Source of the DNA: Zingiber officinale
Lineage: Eukaryota > Streptophyta > Magnoliopsida > Zingiberales > Zingiberaceae
Assembly: GCF_018446385.1 (NCBI RefSeq)
Contig: NC_056001.1
Coordinates: 10,720,672-10,784,671, forward strand
Direction of reading: 5' to 3'
DNA: 64,000 nucleotides
The position numbers and the translations under genes are program-made. Positions within the stretch are counted from its first letter, which is position 1; the number at the start of each line of letters is the position of its first letter. The notes under the pieces are model-generated. The model made no database searches, was not told the origin of the DNA, and saw only the letters and a program-made list of their open reading frames with translations. Below, piece by piece: positions 24,525-37,286 of the stretch.

Positions 24525-27050
24525 CGATACCAGTCGACTGGTGAAAGTGTCAGTCGACTGTCCTCTGTGGAGATTTGACCGTTACAATCCAACGGCTCGA
24601 TACCAGTCGACTGGTGAAAGTACCAGTCGATTGCTCCACATTGTCCACGATCCCTCGGATGCTCCATCCTTCACCAGACCCGAAGCCATCAACCTGAGTT
24701 ATATATATATCCTACAAATCTGTACAACTCAAATGCACATATCAAATATAAGGGTGAACATAACTTAAATCTTTTGCCCAAACACCAAAACACATGGTCG
24801 CACGGACCATTGGGATTGCTCCAATAGTTAGTTCCTCAGTCATAACATTCTACCAAAGTGGAGTACGAACAACTTCTTTATAAGATACAAGCTTACAAAG
24901 ACAATGAACATATACAATAAATGAAGCAAAAAAAATGAGAATAATAACAGTAAGTAAAATCTAGTAGTTTAGTAGACTTATGAACACGAGTAGACTGATG
25001 ACGGTAGAGAGAATGATCATTCACAACCTCAAGAGATGATTAGGTAGTGGCAGAAGGAGAAACATGTAGAGCGAATATCTCGGGAACCAAAGTACTAGAT
25101 TCAGTTGAGCTACCGGCAGGAGCTGTAGGTGAAACTTCCTTAGTGTCGATATTGAAAGGATCAATGCAAAACAAATTTGACTTTGTCATATTATGCGAAC
25201 TAGTAGGAATAAAAAGAATCGAATATATTCAATAAATACAACAGAGATATATAATTTTTGACTAACGGGATCAAAACAATGATGTCCTTTTTGGTTAACA
25301 CCATAATCCAAAAAGACGCAAAGAGTGAACTAAGGGGCTAACTTATTACACTCGACATGTAGATGAAGGACAAAATAAGTACAACAAAAAACACACAAAG
25401 AGGAATAGACAAAAGCATCCTCATACAATTTTTTAAAAGGTGACAAGCTTGAATTGTGTGAGATTAGAATTCTATTAATCACGTGAGCGACGGTAAGAAT
25501 TGCTTTCCCCTAAAAGATACTAGGAACACTGGCAGACAATAAAAATAAACGGGTTGTTTCAACAAGATGTTTACGTTCAGTCACACTATTCTGTTCAGAA
25601 GTATCTGTACACGAGGTTTGATGAATAGTACTATCAGAAGCAAGTAAATATAAAAAATGATTCAAAGTGTATTCACCCCCAATCACAATAAAAATACTTT
25701 ATGACATTAGAATGTTGAGTTTTCAAAAGAGTTCTAAAGTTGTTGAAAATGGTAATATAATTAGATAAGTGTTTCATAAGATAAACCTAAGAGTAGCGAG
25801 TGCAATTATCAATAAATAAAATATAATATATTGACCCCTTTTTGTAGGAATAGGAGAGAGTTTCCACACATCAGAATAGATAAGATCTGAAAGACTTTTA
25901 GAAAATGTTAAGATAGTAAATTTGGCCAGTTTACAATCACTACAATAAAAAATATCAGAACTTTTTAAAGGTTTTAATACTCCTGTAGAAGCTAAAAACT
26001 ACAAATGAAGCGCTAAAACATAACCTAAACGAGTGTCACAAATAAACAGAAGATGAACGACTTAGACGAAAATATGATAAATCTACACTCAAAGCTACAA
26101 CTTCTTGTACTTTGAGTTGATCCAAAACATAAAGTCCTTATTGCCTACGACCTATCCCAATCAGCCTCTAAGATCGCAGGTCTTGAATATAACAATTGAA
26201 TGAAGAAAAAAGAGACTAGGTGTCTAGACTCACATAATTAACTAACAGAAACAAGATTTAAAGTAAGATTCGGAATATAATAAACGTCAGTAAGAGATAA
26301 ACAAGATATAACAATTGAACCAATACCTATTAATGACATAGGAGTACCATCAACAGTCACAATATATATAGATGAACTGGGAGAAAAAGAAACAAAAGAT
26401 GATAAATTAGATGTCATATGATGGGAGGTACCAGAGTCTAAAATCTACAAAGATGAAGATATAGTTGAAATACCAAACGATGATAAATCTATATGAGAGG
26501 AAGCTGACATGGCAGAGGAATATGAAGCAAGAAACTGTTGAAATTGTTCTAACATATACATATCATATTTTCATAAAGTATTTGTACGACCAGGCTTGGT
26601 GGCATAACTAATAATACTCAGAATAATTAAACTGTATGAATACCTTGACATGAATAATGACCAGGCATGATGACAATCTGTGAAAATTGGTATCAGGATG
26701 ACCTATGGCCATACAAAAAAACCAAGGCAAAAAAGGACATCGGCATAGAAATCGACAGCACAAGGTGTCCGTGCTGAAATCAGCAGAAAAATATCTCGGT
26801 GTCGAAATTGACAACACAGTGCGTCGATGGCAAAATTGGCAGAAAAGGATGTCAATATTAAAATCAACAGAAAAAGATATTGATGTCAAAATCGACAACA
26901 ACAATAAAAGAAAGTAATAACTAGGGCGATAGAAAAATTAAGTCAAAAGAAAGAAAATCTTATTATGATACTGTATAAAAGTTTTATTAAATTTAAAAAA
27001 ATATTAGAAATACAAACTATAAATATATATAATATAATATAATCTAATTC

Positions 27051-28367
27051 GCTCTTGCTCAGAACATGTATCGGCATTAATTTATTTTAAGATCCACAAG
27101 GGATTGTTCAGAATATGATCCTAAACAGCTTGTATATAAAAATTAAGTTCCGTAGTTTAATATTGAATTGAGATGAGATAGATCCATCGACAAAATAGTT
27201 AATGTATCCATTATGACCTTTTATAATGCCCACACACATGTCCATGTGACTTACTAGGTGTTCTTTATCACTATCATTTGGAGTACAATATGTCTAGTAA
27301 ATAGAATGAAATGGAGTTGAATTAATTTTTTTCGAACAAATTGAATTGATCGATTTTTTTTAAAAAATGATAAAATATCGATTAATTTGATTAAAAAACA
27401 TATTAATTAATTTTTTTTAAAAAAATATTCTTTTAAAATAAAATTTGGGTTCGGTTTTAAAAATAGGATCTAAAATTTCAATTTAATTAAAAATTTTGAT
27501 TAATTCAGTCTAATTGAATAAAATATTTTAAAATCAAACCAAATTAATTATTTTTAAAAAAAAAACTAAATTTTTGAATAAACCAAATTAAATTTTAAAA
27601 TTCGTTCGATTTATTTTATTTAATTGAATTTTTACTCACCTCTTTTCTCTGCTATCACCTTAAATTAGGTAAAGTTAACTTCATCCTAAAATAAATTTGA
27701 GTGTCGAACCAATTTTATATTACATCTATTAGGAACAATCTCTATGTAATATATAGATCTTATTTTGATATTTTAGGTGTTTAAATTTTATCCAATTAAT
27801 TCAAAGTATATTCTAATTTAAAATATTATATAAAATGTTTTTTTAATAGTTTAGATGTCTTGATTTTACCTGATTAAAGGTAGATCATATTGTCTCTTAA
27901 TTTATTTAACAGATAAATTTAAAATATAATTTATGTATATTGAGATTGTCTTTATTTAAATTTGAATTTGAATTTTCTTATTTGTTTCTAAATGTTTATA
28001 AGCGTGTGAATGATTCGACGCTATTTTTTTCCGTTTTTCTTTTACTTTTCCTATTTTTCTTATGAAAATGCCCTTTACTATATTTGATCCTCTTATCTTG
28101 TATAATTATCCCTCCAAGTATAGTAATCTTTACTATATATTTTCTTTGCCTTGTGATTTTTAAATTTTTTTTTTTTTTTTTTTTTTGACGTTTCATCCGA
28201 CTAAAATGATAAAAATTAATTAAAAAAACATAGCCTAGAAAGGTCACCTCAATTAAAGTCCTTTTTGATTCGGTCGGACCTCACCATTTCAAACTTCCCA
28301 CGACTGCGATCGGTGGTTTATAGTCGGTTCTAGTCACTTCTTCCGTGTCCTTCGCCGGCAGCGCACC
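27051..28367. other. AT-rich intergenic DNA and presumed promoter of the DSE1 gene
   Basis: 27300-27640 is very AT-rich with many short inverted words (ATTAATTT, TCGATT), possibly an old MITE. A poly-T run lies at about 28168-28186. GC content rises from about 28265 toward the start codon. I find no gene here. Confidence 0.5.
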
Positions 28368-31300
28368 ATGAGTCTCGTCAGCGCAAGAGGGGACGGCGGC
28401 AGACCGCGACCTCCGCCCGATCCGGTTGTGGTTCTGCGAGGTCACGGCGCTCAAGTCATGGATGCCTGTTTCCACTCTTCGCGGTCGCTTCTCTTCACCG
28501 GGTAGTCTACCGTCTTTTCTTTGCTCCGTTTTTAAATCCTCATCTCTTCTCCGAAGGACGACGACCTATTCAACCCTAAGGTTCGTTCATTTTCAGTGCC
28601 GCCGATGGGGAGCTGCGAATTTGGGATACCGTGCAGCATCGGACGCTCTCCTCTACCTGGTAAAGCGTCTCTCTCTCGCGTTGATGTCATATGACCATCT
28701 TTTATGAAATTTCGCCATCTTGGTTCACTTTGAGGGTTCTAGGGCTCACGGCGGAGCGGCAGGCGTCTACAGTGTTGCTACTAGCCCTTGTATCGAGGAT
28801 AAAGTTGTGAGGTACCTCTCATTATTTTGGTCTTATGACTCTTTCGTTCTCTAGTAATCTATCTGCACCGATTGGTGAAAGGGACTTATGAACCGTTCTC
28901 TATCCTACGTAGTCAGGGAAGAGATGGGATGTGCAAATGCTGGCAGGTTGAGGAATCTGGTCTCTCCAGGTCATTGTTACTATCGCTTAATTCCTTGTTC
29001 TTATTTTCCTTGGACTATTCAGTTTGTCCTCATGTTCAAAGCTTAATCCTCGTGCAACGTTTTGGAGCTGGTTGGATACAGGATTTCATACTGATAGAGG
29101 CATTATGTTCGCAGGGACCCTTTGGTTGCCTTTAGGACCAATACATATCACTTCTGCAAACTTTCTTTGGTGAAATCCTCTGCACCCGTGAAATTAGTGG
29201 GGCAAACTGATCAAACAGATTGCAAATCTGCTTGTTCCACTATAGGATACGAAGATCAGAATGGCAATCATGACTTGGAGAAGAGATATAGAGTGTCCCC
29301 AGAACACCATCCTGCTGAGACATCTTCAACCCCAATTGAAGGTTTGCTGCCTTTTAGTTGATGTCCTATTCTTCAGAGATTTAATTCCCATGTCTCCTAG
29401 CACATTGTTTTATTTAAGGCCAAAAGGAAGAGGAACCAGATACAGAAAAAAAAAAAATGTAGAAATCAAATTGAAAAGTTTATATATATTCAAGGTTCTA
29501 AAATTCGCTAAGCGCTAGTCGTGCACCATATCAATGCCTAGTGCCTAGGCTACTTAGGCGGAAACTAGGCACCGTTAGGCGAATTTCACGGTATCAATAT
29601 AAATTACATAATAACATAATAACACCAAATTTAAAATGAGTTCAAAATTACACAACTAATAAATATCACAAATTTATTCTACATCTTCTCCATAATTTTC
29701 AACAACTTGTTCTTCATCGGACACAAACTCAATATTATTATTGTGATCCTCTTCTTCTTTGGATGCAAAATCAGTTCCGTGAAGTTCTCTCACTCTAGAG
29801 CTTCTTTGGAGTTGTCTTATAAAATGACGTTTCTAAAGAATGAGGCTTTGGCCAACCTTCAATTTAATCGCTTCCAAGTCACTTAGTTGAGGAAAGATCA
29901 TATAATAAATTTTTCTTCAAATCAATTTCTCTAGCATTTTAACTCTCTGATTTCTCATAAATGTGGGCTTCTTCATTTGCTCTGATTTCTCCAGCGCTGG
30001 TTACCCAGTGTGATGAAGATGAAGTTTGGTGCTCACCACTAGGGCAAGCCAATAAATTAACTTTCTTGTTGGACCAAAGTTTAGGGCTTATAAAACTTAA
30101 GCCTAATACAAAAAAAAAGTTACATTTATATTTTTTTTTAATTGATGAAATTTAAGTGAAAGGTTTTAGGCTTAATAAAGTAATGATGGAATATATGAAA
30201 TTTAAGTTTAGCAATATTAAACATAATGAGATAATTGTTAAGATAGGAGATGACGATTTGTCTGAAACTGAGAGCTTTAAGTATTTAAGATCATTTTTGC
30301 AAAACGATGGAGAATTGAGAGAGATTTCTTACATATAATTCAAGCAGGATAATTGAAATGGAAGAGGACATCAAGTGTTTTATGTGGTCGTAAAGTATCT
30401 TGAGAAGTTGTACAAAATGGCGGTTAGACTTGTCATGTTATATGGTGTTGAATGTTGGATTATGACTTGAGCACATGAGTAGAAGATGAGAGTTGTAGGA
30501 ATGAGGATGTTAAGGTGGATTTATGGACATGCATGGATGGACAAGATAAAAAATGAGAGTATTAGAGAGAAAGTCAGAGTTACATTTAGTCAGGAAAAAC
30601 TAAGATAGTTTGGAAGACAACCAATAAATGTTCCAGGTGATGTGAAACTATGGCAAATATACACATGTGAAACTATGACAAATATACACATCAAACAAGG
30701 AAGAGGAATACCAAAAAAGACTTGGTTAGCAACAATAAACTCAAAATAGACTTGGTTAGCAACAATAAACTCAAAATGAAGAATTTACTTTTCTTATCTT
30801 TGTTATAAAAGAGGATATTTTATGCATATCGACTGAAATCTAGGCCTATGTGCATGTTGATTAATTGTTAACTTTTGGAGTAAGATTGTCAGTTTTGCAT
30901 ATTCAAATTGTGCCTCAAAGGGTATTATTCTCCTCGAATTCCATTTTTTGTTGGATACTCAGGCTGTTTTCCTTGTAGTTCATTCCATATTTGTTGTTCT
31001 ATTTTGTGTTATCTCATGCATAGAGTTCAGTAGAAGGGTACAGTTCATATAATTGATTTCAATTAGTGGGGCTAACATGATAACGATCATAATATTTTGT
31101 GGTTTCATGTGCCTTTATTCCAGCACTTGACTATGGCGATCTATTAAAATTAAATGTGCCCCTAGTTAGAATGTATACACAAGTCAAAATTGGATTAAAG
31201 TTTTACTAGTAAATATTTTTTGACACAAATCTATGTTTCAATTAGAGGTCAATGCTGCATTACCAGTGGAGTGCAATAGTCTGTTACATTTGCATGAATA

Positions 31301-34300
31301 GTACTATGATTTTCTCTATTCCCCACCCTTCACCCCTACTCCACGAGAATGTGTTACTTATGCCATCTATATGTTTAGGTTCTAACACAACTAGAGGACC
31401 AATGTTGATGGCTATAGCTGGTGAAGAATCTTATCAGGTAATTTTCCAGGCTATTTCAAGTTTCATACTTAGCATCTTATTATTGTAATTTATTTTTGGC
31501 TTGTCTACATCTTTCCAAATATGTATCTGTATATATAGGTTGAGATCTGGGACCTTCATAATGCAGAGCGGTTGATGTGCTTGCCCCAGACATTTGATGA
31601 CATTTCCACAGGGCATCCAATAAAACAAAGAGGTATGCAATGATTCTGGAAGTTTCTGCAAGAAGAAGCTTTCATATGCCTTTTGAGTTTCTTTTTGCCC
31701 TTTAAATGATTGATTGCAGTATCAAATTTTCAAATCATTTGCCAGGTCTATAGCTTTAAATTTTATTTTCATTTGATACCACAATGTTGTCATGCTAGAA
31801 GGCTATTTATTTCATGCAATATCTTTTCTAATCTTTTTTTTTCTTGCAAAATTTTCAGTCATATTATTTAACTGAGATTTGTTGATTTATTGGATCACCT
31901 TAGGAATGTGTATGGCTGTCCAAGCTTTCTCATCACTGGAGTCGCAAGGGCACTTAAATATTTTGTCTGGGTGAGTGTTTGTATCTTCTTCTTCTTTTCT
32001 TTTATTTTTGTTGCCAGGAATGAACAGGCTGTTGTATTATCCTGACAGACCTCAGCTGTGTGGAAACATTTTATTTCACTATGCATAAATATGTCTAAAT
32101 GCTTTCCAATTGATCCATCCTGCACATTCAGCCTACTCATTAAATACAAACCACACACAGAATAATTTTGTCAAACATCAAAAGGTCCTGAGGAAGTATC
32201 ACTGATGCTTCTAATAAAAAAAAATTAATGATTTTTTTCCCTTGTCACAGTTATGAGGATGGAAGCATGCTTTGGTGGGATATACGGAAGCCTAGGTCTC
32301 CGTTATCTTCTGTAAAATTTCATTCAGATGCAGGTTAGTAATCACCTTTCGCTTGAATGAATCTTGCAATCCATTAGTATTTTTTTATTGTCGAGAGACA
32401 AAAACTGCAACCTGCATTCTATTTTGAGTAGCATTTCTATATATTAAAATTTTTGGAAGACCATTCTGACTCTTTTTTATTTTTTTTAGTTCTATCTCTT
32501 GCAACTGATGGCTCATGCAATGGTGGCATATCTGGAGGTGCTGATAACCAAGTGATCTTATTCAGCCTTGATCATCAAAAGGTGTATGTTGCATTTGATA
32601 CTGTTACTTGTTTCTCCGTATTTGTATCCCTCCTTGTTATGATATTGGAAACTTGGTGATCAACCAACTGTATTGATTTGGATTACCTTGGAGGTTTGTT
32701 TCATACTGCATTATCGAGCATGAGTTTAAATCAAATGGTATTTGCCTTCTAAGTCATCTTTACTCATTGTAATATTAGAATGACATATGGATAAGCTTAG
32801 AAAATAATATATGGCTGACCTGTTATGTTCTAACCATATCTGTGTAGGTGGTATAGATGGAGCATTTACCTCATATTCTCTTTATCCGTCCATCTAAACT
32901 TATCTATTGTATCAAAATTTGAAAACTTATTCACTATTTTCCCTTATATTCAGACGTGTGTGTTCATCTTCTGGGACCATCCTGCTATATTTCCTACGTT
33001 TCTCCTTAATCAATAACCAGGTTATGGCATTACAGTTTACTAGGTCAGGTCAAGGCACAAAAATTGATTCATATTTCAGGCTTCTGAACTTCATTTAACT
33101 TTCTTTAATTTATCAGTATTAATTTGTAATGAAGTGCACTACTGTTGTGGCATCCATTTAAATTTTATGCTGCAGCAGAGCTAATCTTCCTGCCATTTCA
33201 TGGTGCAATAGAGACATGTTACTATGTCACTCTCAACTTTCTCTAGCTCTTCTATGATACACTGGTTTGAGATTGAGCGACCTCTTTACAATCTGAACTT
33301 TTCTACTACCTTTAAACTAATGGTGGATTTAATTGTTCCTCAACAAGTTGTTTTTCTTTTCTATCCAGAGTACCTGTACTATTAAGAAAGAATTAACTGT
33401 TGATCGTCCAGGAACAGCAGACACTGCAATACGAGCAGACAGTAAAATTGCAGCAACAGCCGGGTGGGATCACAGGTTAGCTGGTATCCTTGTTCTCCAA
33501 AATTATTCCTATGTTTTTTTTCAAAAAAAATATTGATACTCTCGTGAAGGTCTTGTTGAGCAGTTAGAAAACAATATATACAAAGAATTAGTATAGCAAA
33601 AATGCTGATTTTACAAATGAAATCACCTACTATTGTTGAAGAGCAATTAGGCATAGCTTCAACAAATGACAAAATGCAAGAAAATAGGTTAAGATGGTGC
33701 AAAATCTTACAAATGGAATCGATCAAAAGTTCAGTGGTGGAATAAAATGTAGCTTATTCCAAATAGACAGGATTTAGCTTTTGTTGCATGTTCATGAAGC
33801 ATCATAAATTATGATAATTTACCTTCCTTAGTACTAGTGTGCAAAGGAGAAAATGAATTCTTAAATAATCAGCATAATTGAAATCACATGAAGCTGTACA
33901 TGTCCCTTCAGAATGACTGTCAAGGTTGCCAAACTACCTGTAAATAGTTAAAATATGTCAATTCTGCTGTATTCTTAATTTTCATCACACTATATTTGCA
34001 ATTCCCTTAATTTTTTCAGATTTTTTTGCACACTATGGTGCTTTATTATATGTTTTTTCATAATGCAGAGTGCGCGTGTATAATTACCGCAAAGGGAACA
34101 CTTTAGCAATACTCAAGTATCACACTGGTTTGGTATGGCGAAACATTATTCCGTTATCTCGTACTTTATCTACTGTTAAGGTCATCTATTTCTTTTCATA
34201 ATTTTTGCACTTTTTAACTTTGCTTGTGAATGGCTGACTCATCAAGTATTATTAGTTTCTCTCCCAATTATATGCCATTTTGTTTATTATTAAAGCTAAG

Positions 34301-35185
34301 AGCATACTGACTGATCATATAAACATTTATACTGGTATTCAAAAGGAGACAAAATAATACCAGTATATAGATCATATCAATCTTTGTATGCATGATATAA
34401 AACATAGTAGTATTGCTATGCTTAAGTTATTATATGAAAGGAATCAATTTGATCGTCTGTAGGATTTTGGGCTCCTGTTTTGTGCTTTTGATCTTTTTCC
34501 AACTACAATCTTGGAGGAAAAAAAAAACAAAGACTGTTTGCAAAAAAAAAAAAAAAAGGTTCCTGACATAGTTTCCATTGTTCCCGAAGTGTAATGCAGT
34601 TACATTTTCATCTGACTGCAAGCTGATGGCATCCTGCTCAGAAGACTCCACCGTTGCACTATGGAATATTTATCCTCCTCAACCTTAATGGGAAATGTCT
34701 CTGTCCCATCCAGTCCACTCTCCATTCCTCAACCTTGAGGATTGACCAAGTTGAAAAATCATGGGCCTTAGGGCATACTGACTGATCATATAAACATTTA
34801 TGCTGGTATTCAAAAGGAGACAAAATAATACCAGTACATAGATCATATCAATCTTTGTATGCATGATATAAAACATAGTAGTATTGCTATGCTTAAGTTA
34901 TTATATGAAAGGAATCAATTTGATCGTCTGAAGGATTTTGGGCTCCTGTTTTGTGCTTTTGATCTTTTTCCAACTACAAACGTAAATTCATCATTTCTTT
35001 TTGCAACACAATCTTTGAGGAAAAAAAAACACAATACTGTTTGCAAACAAAAAAAGTTCCTGATATAGTTTCCATTGTTCCCGAAGTGTAATGCAGTTAC
35101 ATTTTCACCTGACTGCAAGCTGATGGCATCCTGCTCAGAAGACTCCACCGCTGCACTATGGAATATTTATCCTCCTCGACCTTAA
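28368..35185 (+). CDS. DSE1: WD40-repeat protein, DSE1/TANMEI (GNB1L-like), 13 exons with a duplicated last exon
   Basis: In Arabidopsis this WD40 protein (At4g29860) is needed for embryo development and limits plasmodesmal transport (family knowledge). Exons are 28368-28501, 28597-28659, 28743-28811, 28913-28969, 29115-29341, 31379-31437, 31539-31632, 31904-31970, 32251-32333, 32490-32581, 33369-33475, 34069-34132 and a last exon present twice, 34590-34688 or 35087-35185. Either choice gives 404 residues with a stop in frame. WD blades are visible as [65 protein letters not shown] and [17 protein letters not shown]. The segment from exon 5 (about residues 109-184) is a variable insertion between blades, as in Arabidopsis. 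All junctions are GT-AG. Intron 5 holds transposon remnants. Splicing would probably use the nearer last exon, which is inference. Confidence 0.93.
29510..29870 (-). mobile_element. Probable hAT-type DNA transposon fragment in intron 5 of DSE1
   Basis: The minus strand encodes a C-terminal tail ([19 protein letters not shown], then an acidic run to a stop near 29680), a pattern I recall from the ends of plant hAT-like transposases. Just beyond it lies a terminus-like sequence full of GCCTAGG-type words (29510-29585). Only the end of the element is present. The family assignment is from memory and not certain. Confidence 0.45.
30145..30770 (+). mobile_element. RTE-clade LINE fragment (3' end of reverse transcriptase ORF) in intron 5 of DSE1
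   Basis: Plus-strand reading shows the conserved C-terminal part of plant RTE reverse transcriptases: [13 protein letters not shown], then [24 protein letters not shown], and a [10 protein letters not shown] end. The pieces lie in more than one frame with stops between, so it is dead. Near its end two short direct repeats occur (about 30645-30695 and 30720-30778). It is 5'-truncated, as LINE copies usually are. Confidence 0.8.
34302..34772 (+). repeat. First copy of a tandem duplication carrying the DSE1 last exon
   Basis: It starts GCATACTGACTGATC and ends GGGCCTTAGG, where the second copy begins without a gap. It contains intron sequence, the acceptor, the terminal exon 34590-34688 with stop, and about 85 bp of 3' flank. 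It is roughly 25 bp shorter than the second copy, mainly in the A-rich tract before the exon. Confidence 0.93.
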
Positions 35186-35268
35186 TGGGAAATGTCTCTG
35201 TCCATCCAGTCCACTCTCCATTCCTCAACCTTGAGGATTGAGAAGTTGAAAAATCATGGGCCTTAGGG
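34773..35268 (+). repeat. Second copy of the tandem duplication carrying the DSE1 last exon
   Basis: It matches 34302-34772 at well over 90 percent by eye, including the splice acceptor CCCGAAG and the exon 35087-35185. It ends CCTTAGGGCA before unique sequence; the shared GGGCA at the joint may be the microhomology that produced the duplication. Confidence 0.93.
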
Positions 35269-37286
35269 CAGTCCCATCTAAGTAGGTAATTCCGTGCCCA
35301 CTATTCCAAGGACATTTTAATAATTGTAACCATCTGATTTACAAATTTGTTATGCTTAGGTTTTCTTCGCAAGTTGCTGCTCAGAAGTGTAGATATGCAT
35401 TGCATGCTACCTGATGGAAGCCGTGAATGCATATTATCTGATGCCAACTCGAACTCTTGTGATTCATGCTTTGCTTAATCTCAAGTTTTAAAATTGCATG
35501 CGAACTGGGGTGGTCTTCGTAGAGCATGATCTTTGGATTGTAAGAGGTTGTAAATGGCCTAATCAAATCATTAGCGGTCGTTGATTGAGACTTTCATTTT
35601 GCTAACGAATGCCTTTGTAATTTTTGTAGTACTTTTTCTTTAGTGTTTTGAAACTGATATTCCTTATTGTTGAATGCCAATGCAATTACTTCGAATGAAA
35701 GGATAGTACAATAATTAGTTGTAGAGATTGACATGGAATAAACTAAGAATACATTTTTTTTTTTATGCTTTGGTTGATGAAATAAATAGATATTTCATTT
35801 GCTTAAATAGATTATTCCATTCTTCTTAATAAATTCACTTTTTGACTTGCAAGTCCCATTCGACTTTGTCCACCCAGATAGTTTATTTCTTTTGTCTAAT
35901 TTATTTTGTTATTGAACAAGAATGGATACTTTTGAAATAATAAAATAGATAAAGAACATTTTAAATATAACAAATAATTATTCTTTAATATGTGAATTAA
36001 TAATTTAATTTTATTATTTCAAATGAAATATAAATACTTAATATAAAGAAATTAATAAGCTGAAAATAGTTGATTATATGAAGTAAACTCATCATTAGGA
36101 TACCACAAAAACCAAAATAATCATAATTACATGGAAACCGTTGATTTGGTAGCCTAGAAACACTGCACTAAATTAATCTCACAAGGTGGGCTTAGAATTT
36201 TAGGTATTCATATTCAAATTTATATCTATTGTGTTCACGATAGTGAAACATCATCAATTTTCGAGATTATGGCATCATGATAAAATATTTAAATTATCAT
36301 CCAAACATCTGTGGTTCGATTCTCAACTATGATATATTTATAAAAAAAAATCCTCCAAATGAAAGACGTAACTAAAATGTTAGACTTCTGGATTGAAGTT
36401 TCAGTTGGAGAGATTTATTTAAGTTGACAAAAGGTGACTGTGCTGACCTCCAACACCTCCGTCAATTCATTCCAAGGTTAACACGGAGAAGGTAAATTGT
36501 AGTTGACTATCCTAAAATTTGAATCCCAGACTTCAAGTTAGTAGCACCTTATATACTAACCATTAGAGCTAAATTTATTCAAAAATAGAGACTTTGTTGT
36601 CATTAATACTAAAGTTGAAGTTCGAAATAGCTAAGACATTTTATCTTGGCAGGACAGGTGGTACACTAACTCTTCGTTGCAGCTAGACTAGGCATTAATG
36701 TTGCTTTCCACTAGGATATTGCCATTTTTTGGAAGTTAAAGATATCTTTATTAAGTTTATTTTTTTGTCATGAAAGATTAGTTAGTTAAGTAGATTTTGG
36801 ATGAAATCTACTGCTGTACGACGTAACTAACTTATTTCTATTAATATGATTAGTATCATACAAGAGTCACTAGCTCTCTTATTAGACAGCCTTATTTCTA
36901 AAAGAAGAAAAGGTAATGTAACAGTTGCACAACACCCATGGTTGCAACACTAACACAGATTTCCTTGCTATCGCTAAAATACCTCTCTCAATTTCATCGA
37001 CAGCTGGAACAAATTCAACAATTGTACACTAGTGTCTATCTACACTTGTTTGGGTCTTGCTGCAATGCTCACTCCAGTAGCTTAAGATGGAACATGTCGA
37101 AAATTTAGAAACAGTAGGTGGCGAAGAACACAAGCTTGAGGTGAATGAGTAAACCAATTTCAATCCAAGTGTATAAAATGATTACGAGCCCAGAGATTGA
37201 TTGCATCCAAACCTCTGGGTTGCTTTTTTCCAGTTTCATAATCTTAGAGACAGCCTCCAACAAGATATGCACAGGGTCTTCATGTT
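35269..37286. other. Intergenic region between DSE1 and BASS
   Basis: It is AT-rich, with no reading frame that resembles a protein. The 3' ends of the two genes converge on it, DSE1 from the left and BASS from the right. I recognise no RNA gene or complete transposon. Confidence 0.5.

Larger units (their letters stand above)
18393..24826 (-). mobile_element. Second gag-bearing LTR element, minus strand; its right LTR is split by another element
   Basis: The left LTR runs from TGGGGGATC at 18393 to TCCAACA near 19452. The right LTR starts at 22266 with the same sequence, is interrupted at 22649 and appears again at 24525-24826. The interior (about 19453-22265) carries a gag region on the minus strand (about 20740-22207) with two CCHC zinc knuckles and no pol. 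A primer-binding-like sequence (AGTATCAGAG) lies inside the right LTR. It is broken, with several breaks and some loss in the right LTR, and its LTRs differ more than those of the 14-17.6 kb element, so it is older than that one. No clean target duplication was found. Confidence 0.8.
13290..27050 (-). mobile_element. Old Copia (Ty1) retroelement fossil, minus strand, split by later insertions
   Basis: Pieces of one Copia-type element lie at about 13290-14008, 17581-18392 and 24827-27050. Reading on the minus strand, recognisable parts are a leader and gag-side region with short imperfect tandem repeats (about 26700-26900), an integrase region (about 25500-25900), a reverse transcriptase block with the LYSLKQAP-type motif (17896-18099) and an RNase H block with SSTEAEYR (about 13687-13770). 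The order is right for Copia. Short AT-rich sequences near 13290-13430 and 26985-27050 resemble each other weakly and may be the remains of its LTRs. The element is clearly broken, with many breaks, and is older than the elements inside it. Its outer limits are approximate. Confidence 0.75.
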
